The notes below the pieces were generated by a model that did not search any database, was not told the DNA's origin, and saw only the letters and a list, made by a program, of their open reading frames with translations. Below, piece by piece: positions 7,600-15,735 of a stretch of 22,819 nucleotides of DNA. The stretch is from CAISGS01 sp044346445 (GTDB taxonomy: Bacteria; Pseudomonadota; Alphaproteobacteria; Caulobacterales; Caulobacteraceae): NCBI GenBank assembly GCA_044346445.1, contig JBIIZD010000038.1, forward strand, positions 1-22,819, written 5' to 3'. Positions within the stretch are counted from its first letter, which is position 1, and each line of letters begins with the position of its first letter. The translations under genes were made by a program, and so were the position numbers.

Positions 7600-7616
7600 G
7601 CCTTTCCTGCAAAGGC
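7600..7616 (-). terminator. Small hairpin downstream of the GTA cluster
   Basis: GCCTTT (7600-7605) and AAAGGC (7611-7616) form a 6-bp stem with a 5-nt loop 21 nt after the g15 stop codon. On the minus strand no T-run follows, so termination would be weak and reading through into the DnaJ-like gene remains possible. Confidence 0.25.
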
Positions 7617-7636
7617 GCAAGAGCATAGTGGCATAT

Positions 7637-10600
7637 TTACAACAGACTTTTGCGCTGCGCCGCACCCCAGCCAAAACTGGCCGAGGCCTGGGCGATCCGA
7701 ACCGAGACATTGGCGATCTGGGCGGGGGCGAAATCCGTCGCCTGATCAAGGGCCGTATAGAGCCATTGGGCGCTTGAGGTCTGGACGGTTCGCACAACCG
7801 TCTCGCCGAGCAGAACCTCCAGCTTCCAGCCTTCCTGATCCTCCGACAAGGGCACCTCATTGGCACCCCAGTCATCGCCGCCCAGCCGCGTGCGCCTTAT
7901 CCAGCTAAGCTTACGGTCGCCATTGCCCAGCAGACTGACCCGCAAATGCGCCGGTGCCCAGGGTCGCTCGGCCAGGGCCTGCCAGGCAAAGCCAAGCTCG
8001 GTCATGGCCAGACCCGCCGCAGCCCCTCCCGCTGGCGCGGCGCGCCAAATCAAGGGCAGGCCGCGCTCGGACCTGGACAGACTAACCCGCGCAAGGTCGC
8101 TGGACAGGACCACCACGGCTGCACCCGCTGGGGTAAGGTCGGCCATGGCCGGATCACTGCCGCCTTGGCCTCGCAACAGACCCTTCAAGCGATAGGCGTT
8201 TTCACCAATCACACTGGCGCTCAAAAACTGGATGATTTCCCATGCGCCGGTCGCCGATTGGATAGCGAGGCTATTGGCACCGGCCAGGACCTCGACCAGA
8301 CTGCGGCTCATCAGGGCCTCGCCCTCGATCTGGACCTCAAGTTGGGCTGCCCGATCAAGCCTGTGTAGCGGGCCGCGCATCAGGGAGGTAAGGGTTTGGC
8401 CAAGGCTGGCGGCGCTGGGCAGGCTGGCTCTCTGGGTCAAGGACTCCACACTGGACCCCGCCCACAGGTCAAGACTGCGCCAAGGCTGGGCCGCTGCCGC
8501 AGCAATGGGCCGGACATCGGTTTCCTGACCGTTCAAGGGCGGCAGGTCCAGCAGGTACAAGATCGGCGGGCTGGACGGCTCAATCGGCGGGGTTAGCCGC
8601 CAGGCCGGATCAGGATCGATGCCTTCGGCGCTGACGCTGGCGGCCAGGACCAGATCGAGACTCGATGGCGCTTCATGGCGCACCCGCTCAACCCGCCAGA
8701 CCCCATCATGGCTGGCAAGGCTTATCAGATCGCCAGGCTCCGCCCGCAAGGCCAATAAGGGGCCGACCGGCACGCTCAATCGATCCCGCTCCGCCTCCAG
8801 GGTCGCAAGGGTTCGGCGCGCTGCGGCCAGCGCAATCGGCTCGGTGGTGATAATGGGCAGGTCGATATCCTGACTACCGCCCCATTGACCGGGTTCGCGC
8901 CGAACCGAGACGGCGCCAATCTGATAGTCTGCCCGCTCATCGACAAACCGGATCCGCACCTGATCGACCGGCACAGTCAGGTCGCGCGACACCTGGCCAA
9001 GCCCGATCTTGTCCTCGATCAGGGCCAGTTGATCCGCCGGTAAGGCCACGGCGGCCTGAGCGTCACGGGCGACCAAACACGCCTGACCATTGCGTTCGGC
9101 GGCATCAAAGCCAAAGGCCAGGCCCAGGGGTTCCAAGGCATCGCGCAGGCGCATTGGCCGCTCGATCACATAGCCGCCAATCACACCGCCCAGCCCCTCA
9201 AGTTTCAAGGGCGCACCGCCCCTTGCCGCAAGGGCCAAGGTCAGATCGGCCAGGGTCATGCCCCCCGCCCGGCCATTGAGCCAATGGCCCCTCGCCCAAT
9301 TTGGCGCATCGGACCAGATATGGCTGCGCGCCGGAAAATCGGGATAGGGCCGCGCATCCCAGCACCAGACATGCAAGGCATCATCGGCGACCATAGGTCC
9401 GCCATAGACGCTCGATAGCGGATTATTCGTCGGCATGGCAAAGGCCGCCAGCATGGCTTCCAGGGCCCGCCTCTGGCCCAGATCATCGCGCGCGCCATTC
9501 GAAAAGGGCGGCAGGAAGCTTTCTGAGCTCTTGGCATCTATAAACAGGTTCGGTGAATTTGCGCCCTTATCGACCGCCGGACAGCCAAACTCGATCAGGC
9601 GAACGGGCTTGGACTGAGGAATCCAGCCCGTCGGGTTGGTGGCACGCACCCCGCCTGGGCGGTCATAATGCAGATTGCCCCACCAGGCCTTAAGCGCCTT
9701 GGGCGCATAGACCCAAGGCTCGCCATAGGCACCGTCCGAGATCGGCTTGCGCGTTTGGGCCATACGGTCGGCATCGCTGGCATAATACCAGTCTGCACCT
9801 TCGCCGGAAAACACATTCGCGGCCAGATAGGCCGGGTCGCTTGGCCCGGTAAAGCCCGCCTTGGCATCCAGATGATCTTCGCCATCGCGCCAATCGGCCA
9901 AGGGCGCATACCAGTCTATGCCAACAAAACTGACTGCGGGGTCTGCCCAAAGCGGGTCCAGATGGAACCGAACCTCGCCCGTGCCATCATTCGGCTGATG
10001 GCCATTATATTCGGTCCAGTCGGCAGAATAGGATAGGGCTGGGTCGGTCCCGATTATACTGCGGCAATCCTGAGCCAAGGTTTGCAAAGCCTGCACTGCC
10101 GGATAGCTGTTTCCCGCGCCTCGAATCTGGGTAATGGCGCGCAGTTCCGAGCCGATCAGGAATGTGTCCACACCCCCCACCTGGGTCACCAGCCGCGCAT
10201 AGTGCAAGATCATCCGCCTTAGCCCCCATTCGCTGGGCCCAGAATAGGTCACCTCGCCATTGGCAATGCCAAAATGTCCAGGCTGGGCCTGACCAAAAAA
10301 GGCTTGCACCTGCGCCGTGGCAACCAAGGTCTTGTCGGGCGAGCCGGGTCTGCCGGGCGCTGGATCACAGGTAATGCGCCCGCGCCAAGGATATGAAGGC
10401 TGGCGGGCCGCGCCATAAGGATCTGGCAGGGTGGAGTTTTGCGGCACATCCATCAGGATGAAGGGATAGAGTCCGACCTTAAAGCCTCTGGCCTTTAACT
10501 CTGTAATCGCCTGACGCACGGTCTGGTCCGAGGGCGTACCGCCATAGGCCGGGCCGCCGCCATCGACCGAGATCAGATAGGCATCCTCGCGCCCAACGCC

Positions 10601-11503
10601 GCCCGCACGCCAAACCAGGGGCTGGGTTATCCGATTATAGCCTTCAATCCCGGGCCTAATCTTGCACTGACCAACGCGAAGGTCTGTGCCAAACCAGCTG
10701 ACCACCAGCATGACCGACTTGATATTGGGCAACTGGGCTTGGAGCTGATCAAGCGAGACCAGAAAATCAGGACGGCCTTGGGCATTATTCACCGTCTCGG
10801 AGACCTGTTTGATCAGGCTTTGGCGGCGAAGGACGGTTTCGGTGGAATAGACAAATTCGCCCGCGCCCGGGATCAAGCACACCCCGCCCAGCCGGTCCTC
10901 CAAGGCCGCGCCACTGCCAAGACCCTGGGGCCTATGATAGACCTCGAAGCTGAGCTGTGGGGGGCGATTGCCAAACGCATCCAGCGCCAGATCCTCAAAC
11001 ACCACATAGGCCAGACCCCGATAGGCCGGTGCGACGCCCTCTATGGCCTCGATCAGCGGGTCGGGCATCTGGTCTTGGCCACCACGATATAGCCGCATGG
11101 TCATGCCCGTCATGTCGAGCGCCTTGCCATCGGCCCAAACCCGGCCAATGCCGCCAATCTGGCCCTCACACAGGGCCACGGCAAAGGACAGCGAATAGGT
11201 ATAGCTGGTGGTCTTTTGAGCGCCCTTTCCCTTGCCGCTCTTGCCTGTGACCTTGTGCTCCTTGAACTGAGCCGCCCAGATCACCTGGCCGCCGACTCGC
11301 GCGCGCCCATAGGCCGCCGCCATAGGCGCACCCTCTGACACCGACGTGATCCGCACCTGTGACAGGCGTGGCCCTACCTGACGGGCGGGCGACAGGCTGC
11401 GGATCATGGCCTGATCCAGGGAGGCACCAATCATGGAGCCAATCGCCCCGCCGAGCGGGCCACCAATGGCCGTGCCAATACTGGTCAAAACGATCTGGGC
11501 CAT
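7637..11503 (-). CDS. GTA g15: giant tail-tip host-recognition protein
   Basis: At 1288 residues this is the largest protein of the cluster and matches the length and place of R. capsulatus GTA g15 (sometimes called the megatron). It forms the tail tip that contacts the recipient cell. The N-terminus is a glycine-rich hydrophobic segment (IGTAIGGPLGGAIGSMIGASLDQ) that could insert into a membrane. The middle part carries the GTA TIM-barrel-like region (FLIGSELRAITQIRGAGNSY, SYSADWTEYNGHQPNDG, VGIDWYAPLADWRDGEDHLD), which resembles glycoside hydrolase barrels. The later part is the phage tail-3 type region (VERVRHEAPSSLDLVL). The stop of g14 and this ATG are separated by one base. Catalytic activity of the barrel is not proven by the sequence. 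Confidence 0.93.
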   Translation of the reverse strand: MAQIVLTSIGTAIGGPLGGAIGSMIGASLDQAMIRSLSPARQVGPRLSQVRITSVSEGAPMAAAYGRARVGGQVIWAAQFKEHKVTGKSGKGKGAQKTTSYTYSLSFAVALCEGQIGGIGRVWADGKALDMTGMTMRLYRGGQDQMPDPLIEAIEGVAPAYRGLAYVVFEDLALDAFGNRPPQLSFEVYHRPQGLGSGAALEDRLGGVCLIPGAGEFVYSTETVLRRQSLIKQVSETVNNAQGRPDFLVSLDQLQAQLPNIKSVMLVVSWFGTDLRVGQCKIRPGIEGYNRITQPLVWRAGGVGREDAYLISVDGGGPAYGGTPSDQTVRQAITELKARGFKVGLYPFILMDVPQNSTLPDPYGAARQPSYPWRGRITCDPAPGRPGSPDKTLVATAQVQAFFGQAQPGHFGIANGEVTYSGPSEWGLRRMILHYARLVTQVGGVDTFLIGSELRAITQIRGAGNSYPAVQALQTLAQDCRSIIGTDPALSYSADWTEYNGHQPNDGTGEVRFHLDPLWADPAVSFVGIDWYAPLADWRDGEDHLDAKAGFTGPSDPAYLAANVFSGEGADWYYASDADRMAQTRKPISDGAYGEPWVYAPKALKAWWGNLHYDRPGGVRATNPTGWIPQSKPVRLIEFGCPAVDKGANSPNLFIDAKSSESFLPPFSNGARDDLGQRRALEAMLAAFAMPTNNPLSSVYGGPMVADDALHVWCWDARPYPDFPARSHIWSDAPNWARGHWLNGRAGGMTLADLTLALAARGGAPLKLEGLGGVIGGYVIERPMRLRDALEPLGLAFGFDAAERNGQACLVARDAQAAVALPADQLALIEDKIGLGQVSRDLTVPVDQVRIRFVDERADYQIGAVSVRREPGQWGGSQDIDLPIITTEPIALAAARRTLATLEAERDRLSVPVGPLLALRAEPGDLISLASHDGVWRVERVRHEAPSSLDLVLAASVSAEGIDPDPAWRLTPPIEPSSPPILYLLDLPPLNGQETDVRPIAAAAAQPWRSLDLWAGSSVESLTQRASLPSAASLGQTLTSLMRGPLHRLDRAAQLEVQIEGEALMSRSLVEVLAGANSLAIQSATGAWEIIQFLSASVIGENAYRLKGLLRGQGGSDPAMADLTPAGAAVVVLSSDLARVSLSRSERGLPLIWRAAPAGGAAAGLAMTELGFAWQALAERPWAPAHLRVSLLGNGDRKLSWIRRTRLGGDDWGANEVPLSEDQEGWKLEVLLGETVVRTVQTSSAQWLYTALDQATDFAPAQIANVSVRIAQASASFGWGAAQRKSLL

Positions 11504-11504
11504 C

Positions 11505-11978
11505 TTAGTCCCTCACTGTTGGAAACGCGAACCGCGCCGCCAGCCGACGCCGCCACCAGGGGCCAAGCCAGCTTTCGACCACCGCACGGCCCCAATAGGC
11601 ATGAATGATGCGAGCCTCAGCCCTTGGCGTTCGGGCGGCAGTGACCAGGGCGCAATGCTTGATCTGGGCCTGCGGGCTCATACGAAACAATAAGAGATCA
11701 CCGGGCAGGACAGCGGCAGCCAGCGGCATGGCGACAAGGTGGCGTCTGGCCGCGCGCAATAGGGGCTCATCTGTACCAAGCTCCGCCCAGTCCGACCGAT
11801 AGGGCGGGGCGGCCTCTGGCCAGGTGCCATAGAGCTGCGCCCAGACACCGCCAACCAGACCCAGACAATCACAGCCCACCCCCATCAGGCTGGCCTGATG
11901 TTGATAGGGCGTGCCGATCCAGTCTTGCGCGGCGCAAACAATCTGGGCCCGTGTTACAGGCGGCAGGTTCACGCTCAT
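11505..11978 (-). CDS. GTA g14: NlpC/P60-family cell-wall peptidase
   Basis: This is a tail-associated peptidoglycan hydrolase of 157 residues that helps the particle cross the recipient's cell wall. The catalytic cysteine is C38 in the motif GVGCDCLGLVGGV. A histidine in RIIHAYWG (H126) is the expected second catalytic residue. The motif DWIGTPYQHQASLMGVG preceding the cysteine is typical of this family in GTA and prophage tail operons. ATG 11978 overlaps the stop of g13 in an ATGA junction. g15 follows after one base. Confidence 0.93.
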   Translation of the reverse strand: MSVNLPPVTRAQIVCAAQDWIGTPYQHQASLMGVGCDCLGLVGGVWAQLYGTWPEAAPPYRSDWAELGTDEPLLRAARRHLVAMPLAAAVLPGDLLLFRMSPQAQIKHCALVTAARTPRAEARIIHAYWGRAVVESWLGPWWRRRLAARFAFPTVRD

Positions 11979-12865
11979 GACCGCCGCGATCCGCCCGAAT
12001 TACGCTCGCCCTCTGCGGGGTAGAGCGACAGGAAGTCATCACCGGGAATATGCGGAAAACCCTGAAAGTTCAGTGCGTTTGAAAACCGCGCCTTACAGGT
12101 GGCAAAGGTCTTGTCACAGCCCGCCCGCACAAGACAAGCCTTGCCCACGGCCAGGATTTCAGCCAGGGCCGCCGACGGACTAGACTGTAGAACCAAGACC
12201 GCCTTGGTATCGGACTGCACACTATGGGCCGCAATGGTCAGGGCCGGACCGCCCTGGGGTGTGATCAGTCCGCCGGAAAACCAGCCACTCTGAAAACTGT
12301 CCAGGCCGCTCAGAACCAGTTTTCGCCCCGTCGCCGAGACAATGAGGCCCTGGCCCGTAAAGGTGGGATTGCTAACCGCCACGCCGCAGCGCCCATCCCC
12401 CAGATCGGCGTCGCACAAACGCCCATAGGTGCGCCCAACCACCCGGTCCAGCGCCGCAAGCGGTCCTTCAATCTCGGCGGTAAAGCGCGCGCCCTCCCGC
12501 GTCAGCCGAGACAGCCGCCCTTGCCAAAGCGGCACGCTTAAGGCCGGAAGGCTCCAATCCACCCGCCTCAGTTCAATCCGAGCATTGTCAAACCGGCCAA
12601 GCCGGATATCGGTCTCGCTGATGGCGGCGCTATCCAAGACACCACTGGCCGCCAGGCTACCTGGCGCATAGCCAAGCCCGGTTTCGGCCGCGCCCGCGGT
12701 CCAGCCGGTTGCGGCCTGGCAGACCACGCCCTCAAGCACGAGATCGCGGTCATGATCGGTAAAGCCAAGCTTGACCCCATCATTGCGCGTCAAAAGCCAG
12801 ACATGACAAAGCGTCGCCGAACCGCTTTCAATACGGTCGATCAAGGTTTGAGGCAGGCTGCGCAT
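11975..12865 (-). CDS. GTA g13: baseplate hub protein (DUF2163/BR0599 family)
   Basis: The protein has 296 residues. The N-terminal DUF2163-type domain is recognised by TLCHVWLLTRNDGVKLGFTD and by TETDIRLGRFDNARIELRRV-like strands. The C-terminal domain has KTFATCKARFSNALNFQGFP and PHIPGDD. Four cysteines (in LCDADLGDGRCG and AGCDKTFATC) recur in this family and may bind a metal or cluster; that is inference. In GTA particles this protein links the distal tail ring to the tip. g12 ends one base upstream and g14 overlaps by 4 nt. Confidence 0.9.
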   Translation of the reverse strand: MRSLPQTLIDRIESGSATLCHVWLLTRNDGVKLGFTDHDRDLVLEGVVCQAATGWTAGAAETGLGYAPGSLAASGVLDSAAISETDIRLGRFDNARIELRRVDWSLPALSVPLWQGRLSRLTREGARFTAEIEGPLAALDRVVGRTYGRLCDADLGDGRCGVAVSNPTFTGQGLIVSATGRKLVLSGLDSFQSGWFSGGLITPQGGPALTIAAHSVQSDTKAVLVLQSSPSAALAEILAVGKACLVRAGCDKTFATCKARFSNALNFQGFPHIPGDDFLSLYPAEGERNSGGSRRS

Positions 12866-12866
12866 G

Positions 12867-13496
12867 CTAGACCTGCACCTCGATCAGGGAGGTGGCGACC
12901 AAACGCCCGGCTTCAAACCCCTCCAGCGACACATCCAGCCGGTCCGTATCGAACCGCACCGGCGTGTGAAAACTAAACCCTGCCGTAACCGCTGCCCCTG
13001 TCGATGGTGCGGCGTTCAAGGTCATGATCCCGGTCAGGCTATTGACACTAAAGGCCGAGGCCGCCAGTTCCACGCCCGCCACCGCCACGCGCACCGTGCC
13101 CGGTACCGGCTTGGTAATCGCCCGATCATAGGTCAGATTGCCCGTGCCATAGCGCTTGATCAGGGCAAAGGTCTTGATCGTCCCATTGCCGGTGCCGATC
13201 GGCTGATCAAGCGGTGCCGCAGACTTGGATGGCAGGCAGGATTTGAAATCCGAGAAATCCTTAAATCGAAACGCATAGAGCCGCCCATAACGCGCCTCAA
13301 AAAATGCGGTCAGGGCCGCTATGTCATCGAGCGAGCGCACCCCGGCCCCGATAAGGAACCGCCTGCGGCCATGCGCCCAGGGACTGGACCTGCGCTCTGC
13401 GCCCGAGGCCAGACTCACAATCTCGGTCCGGCGCTCAACCCCACCGCTGGAGCCAAAAGCCAGCCGCGCGGGTAAGACTACATCATGAAAGGCCAT
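12867..13496 (-). CDS. GTA g12: distal tail protein (DUF2460)
   Basis: This 209-residue protein forms the ring that joins the tail tube to the hub. The N-terminal half has the DUF2460 signature: MAFHDVVLPARLAFGSSGG, ERRSSPWAHGRRRFLIGAGV and the aromatic GRLYAFRFKDFSDFKS. The C-terminal half is a beta-rich domain (GTVRVAVAGVELAASAFSVN, VRFDTDRLDVSLEGFE). ATG 13496 is chosen over an in-frame start at 13529, because the latter overlaps g11 and adds unconserved residues. It lies 13 nt after the g11 stop. Confidence 0.92.
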   Translation of the reverse strand: MAFHDVVLPARLAFGSSGGVERRTEIVSLASGAERRSSPWAHGRRRFLIGAGVRSLDDIAALTAFFEARYGRLYAFRFKDFSDFKSCLPSKSAAPLDQPIGTGNGTIKTFALIKRYGTGNLTYDRAITKPVPGTVRVAVAGVELAASAFSVNSLTGIMTLNAAPSTGAAVTAGFSFHTPVRFDTDRLDVSLEGFEAGRLVATSLIEVQV

Positions 13497-13509
13497 AAGA
13501 TCGACGCTC

Positions 13510-14064
13510 CTAGAGTTTGCGCCCGCCAAGCGACACCGCGCGGGCCAGGGCCTGGGCCAGTTGCGCTTCAGACCGGAGCAATCCGCCGTCGGAGGCTGGA
13601 AGGGTGATATTAACGGTCATGCCGCCACTGCCGATCTGGTCGATACTGCCACTGACGCTTGGGCGAAAGATTTCCGGGCCACGTTCGCCCACCAGATAGC
13701 TGCCGTGCGCTGTGACTGGGCCACCATCGGCCCGCGCGCCCGAAAAGCCACTGGACAGGGCCTGACTTAAGATCTGGCCAAGTCCGCCGCTGCCGCCCGT
13801 GCCCGATGTGCGCACCTGAGCATAGGCATTGATCGCCGACAGGACGGCCTGGGCCAGTTCCTGCAAACTGATCTTGCCGTCACTGGCTGCGCGGGTCAGG
13901 CTCTTGGCAAGGCTCGCACCGGCCCGGCTAAAGGCTTGATCAATGGTATCGGCCGCGCTTTGGGCCGGAGCCTTGAGCGCACTCAAGGCCGCTGCGGCAT
14001 CGGCAGCCTGGGCCGAAATGGCATCAAGCCCCGTATTGGCTGAAAAACTGGAGGCGGAACTCAT
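13510..14064 (-). CDS. GTA g11: short tape measure protein
   Basis: This 184-residue tape measure is alanine- and serine-rich and largely helical (ISAQAADAAAALSALKAPAQ, ISLQELAQAVLSAINAYAQV). Near the C-terminus it has the segment ADGGPVTAHGSYLVGERGPE followed by IFRPSVSGSI, which is a conserved end signature of prophage and GTA tape measures. It sets tail length and may pass DNA or channel into the recipient. It is unusually short for a tape measure but similar to its GTA counterparts. ATG 14064 overlaps the stop of g10.1 (ATGA), deciding the start over ATG 14091. Confidence 0.88.
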   Translation of the reverse strand: MSSASSFSANTGLDAISAQAADAAAALSALKAPAQSAADTIDQAFSRAGASLAKSLTRAASDGKISLQELAQAVLSAINAYAQVRTSGTGGSGGLGQILSQALSSGFSGARADGGPVTAHGSYLVGERGPEIFRPSVSGSIDQIGSGGMTVNITLPASDGGLLRSEAQLAQALARAVSLGGRKL

Positions 14065-14243
14065 GGGACCTCGTCGGGATAGAGGGTGCAAAGGGCGTCA
14101 AACCGGGCCCTGGGCAGGGCAAGCTCGGCATCGGGCATGATGGTCAAGGCGCGCCATTCGGCCAGGGACAACCGCCAAAACGCCTCGGGCGTCAGGCCCA
14201 TCTCTCGTACAGCCAGTCTCAGCAGGCCCGGCCACAGGCTCAC
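14061..14243 (-). CDS. GTA g10.1: small tail assembly chaperone-like protein
   Basis: Only 60 residues long, it is recognised by position between g10 and the tape measure and by the phage TAC-like sequence AVREMGLTPEAFWRLSLAEW with RALTIMPDAELALPRARFDA. Such proteins are thought to hold the tape measure during tail assembly. Translation starts at GTG 14243, which overlaps the g10 stop as GTGA. The stop overlaps the g11 start as ATGA, so it is coupled on both sides. It is easy to overlook in automatic annotation. Confidence 0.85.
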   Translation of the reverse strand: MSLWPGLLRLAVREMGLTPEAFWRLSLAEWRALTIMPDAELALPRARFDALCTLYPDEVP

Positions 14244-14542
14244 GCCTCACCCGCCGCTACAAAAGCCGCCGCAACCGCATTGGCGGCTTGGCGAAAATCG
14301 ATCGGGGTCTGGTCAAGACGGGCCGCAGCCTCAGCCTCGCCGCCGCCGCGCAACAGGGCCGCCAGGACCAGCAGCAGGTCCTTGGCCGACAACCGGCGCA
14401 GGCGCTCGGTCAAGGCCTCCCACCCCTCAAGGCCAAAGGCTGTTTCCAATTCGGCCAGAGCGCCAAGGGTCAAGCACAGACGGCGCGGCTGGCCACCCAG
14501 ATCCTGAACCACCTCGCCGCGCGCGTGATTAGCGACAATCAT
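14240..14542 (-). CDS. GTA g10: GTA gp10-family tail chaperone protein
   Basis: This is a GTA gp10-type protein of 100 residues. The core CLTLGALAELETAFGLEGWE is highly characteristic. It is followed by helical segments RLRRLSAKDLLLVLAALLRG and the C-terminal ANAVAAAFVAAGEA. Together with g10.1 it occupies the place of tail assembly chaperones. The start is ATG 14542, because GGAGG (14548-14552) lies 5 nt upstream. An upstream TTG at 14557 overlapping g9 is possible but its ribosome-binding site is absent. The stop overlaps the GTG of g10.1. Confidence 0.9.
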   Translation of the reverse strand: MIVANHARGEVVQDLGGQPRRLCLTLGALAELETAFGLEGWEALTERLRRLSAKDLLLVLAALLRGGGEAEAAARLDQTPIDFRQAANAVAAAFVAAGEA

Positions 14543-14553
14543 CTGATCCTCCG

Positions 14554-14970
14554 TCAAGCTGCGGTAAAGGTGAGCGGGCCAGCCGATGCCAGGCTGAGGG
14601 CAAAGGTAACCTCGCCCTCATGGTCGCCCGCATAGTCGAGCGCGGCGATGAGAAACCGGCCTTCGAGCGTGCCAAAGTCAGGAATGATCAAGCGCCAGTT
14701 GCGGGTATCCTGCGAAAAAAAGGCTTCGCGCAGCTGGGCATCGGCGGTGACATCGCGAAAGACCCCAGAGCCCGCCACGGCCGCCGACTTGATTCCAGCC
14801 CCGGCCAAGAGCTCGCGCCAACGCCCCGTACTTTCCGAGTCGGTCGTATCCACCGACTTGGCGTTCAAGGACAGGGTCCGAGCCCGCAGGCCCGCGACCG
14901 TGGTGAAGGTCTCAGGACTGGCACCGTCGCCAATCTTGAGTAGAATATCCTTGCCTTTTTGTGCCGCCAT
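14554..14970 (-). CDS. GTA g9: major tail tube protein (TP901-1 type)
   Basis: The product is a tail tube subunit of 138 residues. The opening AAQKGKDILLKIGDG and the segment TVAGLRARTLSLNAKSVDTT are diagnostic of TP901-1-type major tail proteins. The strand LIIPDFGTLEGRFLIAALDY and the ending ALSLASAGPLTFTAA belong to the same fold. GAGGAGG lies 5 nt upstream of ATG 14970, a strong ribosome-binding site that suits a protein needed in many copies. An open frame to 15072 overlaps g8 and is rejected. g8 ends 16 nt upstream. Confidence 0.93.
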   Translation of the reverse strand: MAAQKGKDILLKIGDGASPETFTTVAGLRARTLSLNAKSVDTTDSESTGRWRELLAGAGIKSAAVAGSGVFRDVTADAQLREAFFSQDTRNWRLIIPDFGTLEGRFLIAALDYAGDHEGEVTFALSLASAGPLTFTAA

Positions 14971-14986
14971 CGGGGCCTCCTCTTCG

Positions 14987-15418
14987 TCAGGAATTTGTGG
15001 GTTCGGTAACGGCCCGCAGGCGCAGGACGCCGTAGGTGGAGCGCCAATCTGCGGCCCGAAACACATCGCCAAACGTGACGCGCAGATTGATCAGGCGGTG
15101 TTCTTCAAGGCTCAAGGCCGCACCATGCAGGGCAGCCCGCACTAGGCTCAAGACGGTCTTGACCTCTTCTGTGCCCCCTGAGACCGAGGCAATAGTCAGG
15201 CTGATCGCGTGTTCGGTGGCTTCGGCGCTGACCGGTTCGACCAGACCGCCATAGGGCCGGGTCTGGCTGGTGCCAAGGGTTACAAACGGATAGACCGGCT
15301 CGGGCGGCGGTTCGTCATAGACCCTTGGCGGATTGCCCAGCAGGGGCTGCAAACTGGTCTGGGCGGCAAGCTTGGCCAAGATCGCCATCTGCAAAGCGCT
15401 GTCAGGATCGCGGCTCAT
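14987..15418 (-). CDS. GTA g8: tail terminator (DUF3168)
   Basis: This 143-residue protein has the DUF3168 pattern: ALQMAILAKLAAQTSLQPLL, the proline-rich RVYDEPPPEPVYPFVTLG, and LRVTFGDVFRAADWRSTYGV then LRLRAVTE at the end. It caps the upper end of the tail tube where it meets the head connector. ATG 15418 overlaps the g7 stop in ATGA. Confidence 0.92.
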   Translation of the reverse strand: MSRDPDSALQMAILAKLAAQTSLQPLLGNPPRVYDEPPPEPVYPFVTLGTSQTRPYGGLVEPVSAEATEHAISLTIASVSGGTEEVKTVLSLVRAALHGAALSLEEHRLINLRVTFGDVFRAADWRSTYGVLRLRAVTEPTNS

Positions 15419-15735
15419 GTCAGGTCACTTTCCAAGGTCAGGGTCATATAGCCGCGCCGGGGTTGGTCACGATCAACCGCCCTCACCCACCAGTTTCGGC
15501 CACTAAAGGCGCAGCGCTGGCCGACCGCTGCACTGGCCAGATCACGCGCCTGAGCCCTTAAGGTTTGGCGGCGAACCGGCTTTTGATCAGCCGTGGCGAC
15601 CGTGTCGGTGTTGGTGGGCGACAGGCTGACCCAGACGGTGGCAAAGGCGGTCCAGGTCCGCGTCCGCCCGCCCGTGGGGGTTACGGTCTCGCTAACACTG
15701 GACAGCACAGCCCGGCGATTGAGCGACCCGATCAC
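15415..15735 (-). CDS. GTA g7: head closure / head-tail adaptor protein
   Basis: A stopper-type protein of the phage head-tail joining family, it plugs the connector after DNA packaging. GSLNRRAVLSSVSETVTPTG with WTAFATVWVSLSPT is the usual N-terminal pattern. DLASAAVGQRCAFSGRNWWV and MTLTLESDLT complete the small beta barrel. I choose GTG 15735 (106 residues), as it overlaps the g6 stop in GTGA like neighbouring junctions. ATG 15765 (116 residues) is an alternative that overlaps g6 by 34 nt. Neither has a strong ribosome-binding site. Confidence 0.85.
   Translation of the reverse strand: MIGSLNRRAVLSSVSETVTPTGGRTRTWTAFATVWVSLSPTNTDTVATADQKPVRRQTLRAQARDLASAAVGQRCAFSGRNWWVRAVDRDQPRRGYMTLTLESDLT

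Noticed and set aside
12864..13475. Plus-strand 203-codon open frame
   Set aside because: Antisense of g12 with arginine- and proline-rich shadow sequence.
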